From assembly GCA_023416585.1 (NCBI GenBank), contig JAEZHM010000114.1:1-31389 (forward strand): a stretch of 31,389 nt of DNA, given 5' to 3'. Below the pieces are notes generated by a model that was given only the letters and a program-made list of their open reading frames with translations, made no database searches and had not been told where the DNA came from. The translations under genes were made by a program, and so were the position numbers. Every line of letters starts with the position of its first letter. The stretch's first letter is position 1. This document shows positions 30,183-31,389 of the stretch, piece by piece. Origin of the DNA: Bacillota bacterium. GTDB taxonomy: Bacteria > Bacillota > Clostridia > Christensenellales > Aristaeellaceae.

Positions 30183-31389
30183 ATGAGAAATCCCAATTAT
30201 AATTATCCGCCCCAGGGTGTCGGACCAGGAGGCTACGGACCAGTCCGCCGGCCATGCTGTCCGCCTCCCTGCTCGGCCCACGATATGCGACCAGGGATGT
30301 CATGTCCAGTGCCGCCTCATCCTCCCTTCCCACCCTTTCCGCCATGTCCTCAATCTCCTCCTTGTCCTCCCTGCCCTCCCTGCCCGCCTTGTCCACCGTC
30401 TCATGTGATTCCCGGCCCTCCTGGACCTCCAGGTCCTCAGGGACCTATGGGCTGTAGAGGGTGTCCGGGGCACACAGGAGCCACTGGGCCCACCGGACCC
30501 ACCGGGCATACCGGTCCTACAGGGCCTACCGGTGCTACCGGTGCTACCGGCGCAACCGGTGCAACAGGTGCAACCGGGCCTACCGGGCCTACCGGACCTA
30601 CCGGCGCAACAGGCGCCACGGGTGCTGCCGGACCCACTGGGCCTACCGGGCCGACCGGAGGTACTGGGCCTGCCGGACCGACGGGAGCCACGGGACCGAC
30701 TGGAGCTACCGGAGCCACAGGAGCTACCGGAGCTACCGGGCCTACCGGAGCCACCGGCATCACCGGAGCAACAGGACCTACAGGAGCTACTGGCGTAACA
30801 GGTGCAACGGGTGCAACAGGTGCAACCGGACCCACAGGACCTACCGGACCCACAGGACCTACCGGACCCACCGGACCCACAGGCGGTACAGGGCCTACAG
30901 GACCCACAGGGCCTGCCGGACCTACAGGACCCACAGGGCCTACAGGACCCACAGGGCCTACCGGACCCACCGGACCCACAGGGCCTACAGGACCCACAGG
31001 GCCTACAGGACCTACAGGACCCACAGGGCCCACCGGACCCACAGGGTCTACCGGACCTACAGGTGGTACAGGGCCTACAGGACCCACAGGGCTTGTCGGA
31101 CCTACAGGACCCACAGGACCTACAGGACCCACTGGGCCTACCGGACCCACGGGACCCACAGGACCTACCGGACCCACAGGGCCTACCGGTTCCACAGGGC
31201 CTACCGGACCCACAGGTGGTACAGGACCAACCGGACCCACTGGATCTACCGGTCCCACAGGACCTACCGGACCCACCGGGCCTACCGGGCCTACCGGACC
31301 CACAGGGCCTACCGGACCCACAGGGCCTACCGGACCCACAGGACCTACCGGACCCACAGGACCTACCGGACCCACAGGACCTACCGGAC
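30183..31389 (+). CDS. Collagen-like (Gly-X-Thr repeat) protein, probable spore-surface filament (partial, 3' end outside window)
   Basis: An uninterrupted frame of 402 codons to the window edge. ATG 30183 has GAGGA upstream (6-7 nt). Residues 1-77 form a Pro/Cys/Tyr-rich head with no signal peptide or TM: RNPNYNYPPQGVGPGGYGP, an RRPCCPPPC motif, then four CPPCPP-type steps. From residue 78 it is pure collagen triplets, about 108 in this window, starting GPPGPPGPQGPM and GCRGCPGHT. After that nearly every triplet is GPT or GAT, with Thr at Y. Such Thr-rich triplets are glycosylated in BclA-type exosporium proteins. The lack of a signal peptide and the sigma-K-like promoter fit mother-cell synthesis and assembly on the spore. 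The C-terminal trimerisation domain would lie beyond the edge. It differs from BclA in its Cys-rich head. Confidence 0.85.
   Translation, partial: MRNPNYNYPPQGVGPGGYGPVRRPCCPPPCSAHDMRPGMSCPVPPHPPFPPFPPCPQSPPCPPCPPCPPCPPSHVIPGPPGPPGPQGPMGCRGCPGHTGATGPTGPTGHTGPTGPTGATGATGATGATGATGPTGPTGPTGATGATGAAGPTGPTGPTGGTGPAGPTGATGPTGATGATGATGATGPTGATGITGATGPTGATGVTGATGATGATGPTGPTGPTGPTGPTGPTGGTGPTGPTGPAGPTGPTGPTGPTGPTGPTGPTGPTGPTGPTGPTGPTGPTGPTGSTGPTGGTGPTGPTGLVGPTGPTGPTGPTGPTGPTGPTGPTGPTGPTGSTGPTGPTGGTGPTGPTGSTGPTGPTGPTGPTGPTGPTGPTGPTGPTGPTGPTGPTGPTGPTGPTG
30414..31389 (+). repeat. Collagen-triplet tandem repeat (9-nt unit, 18-nt higher-order unit)
   Basis: A run of GGN-CCN/GCN-ACN codons in 9-nt units with no stop in any frame examined. 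Up to about 30820, units are mixed (Ala, Pro, Val, Ile at X) and codons vary. From about 30830 onward the units become nearly identical, alternating GGACCCACA with GGxCCTACx as an 18-nt unit. This is a likely hotspot for length change and for assembly collapse. Confidence 0.95.

Noticed and set aside
30437..31375. Long minus-strand ORF of Gly-Pro-Val repeats opposite the collagen-like gene
   Set aside because: It is the mirror of the 9-nt repeat, which has no stop in any frame. It lacks an SD, and the plus-strand frame has a proper start, head region and promoter.
30414..31389. CRISPR-like array
   Set aside because: Repeats are contiguous 9-nt coding units with no spacers.

Overview
The window reads as chromosomal DNA of an endospore-forming, low-to-mid GC Firmicute of the class Clostridia. 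Support: a spoVAC-spoVAD-spoVAE operon, a YunB-type sporulation protein, sigma-G-like and sigma-K-like promoter sequences, strong Shine-Dalgarno sites, sigma-A promoters of TTGACA-17-TATAAT type, and the Firmicutes-type order yicC-remA-gmk-rpoZ-coaBC. The genus cannot be fixed from sequence alone. No tRNA, rRNA, CRISPR array, insertion sequence, phage gene or integrase was seen.

Layout. 1-5174 (minus): an oligopeptide/dipeptide ABC importer operon oppB-C-D-F, then oppA behind its own promoter; oppA runs off the left edge. 5200-6777 (minus): a solitary polyprenyl-phosphate sugar-1-phosphate transferase with its own consensus promoter. 6848-11663 (plus): a MarR regulator and the two subunits of a heterodimeric ABC exporter, one nucleotide site of which is predicted to be degenerate. 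11519-12423 (minus): a Nudix hydrolase. 12530-14731 (plus): the spoVA operon, possibly headed by an unrecognised 48-codon ORF. 14727-16006 (plus): a second MarR regulator with a nitroreductase-family protein. 16065-19218 (minus): a large class A penicillin-binding protein. 19284-19952 (plus): yunB. 20058-22287 (plus): a secreted, membrane-anchored CARDB-like protein with an unusual leader hairpin. 22342-26709 (plus): DUF2461 protein, phosphohexomutase and transketolase, ended by a 22-bp-stem terminator shared with the converging operon. 26714-29977 (minus): yicC-remA-gmk-rpoZ-coaBC. 30105-31389 (plus): a collagen-like protein behind a sigma-K-like promoter, running off the right edge.

How the genes fit together. 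Three loci concern the spore: SpoVA (dipicolinate channel), YunB, and the collagen-like protein, which is probably a spore-surface filament of the BclA type. The PBP and sugar transferase build the cell envelope. The opp importer, the MarR-controlled exporter and the MarR-nitroreductase pair deal with peptides, drugs or redox-active compounds. The rest is central metabolism and nucleotide, CoA and RNA housekeeping. I found no convincing wholly new multi-gene system. The items most worth follow-up are the collagen-like gene and its repeat structure, the small ORF overlapping spoVAC, the SD-hairpin-start leader at 20206, the CoaBC Cys-to-Glu change, and the exporter subunit with an enlarged extracellular loop.
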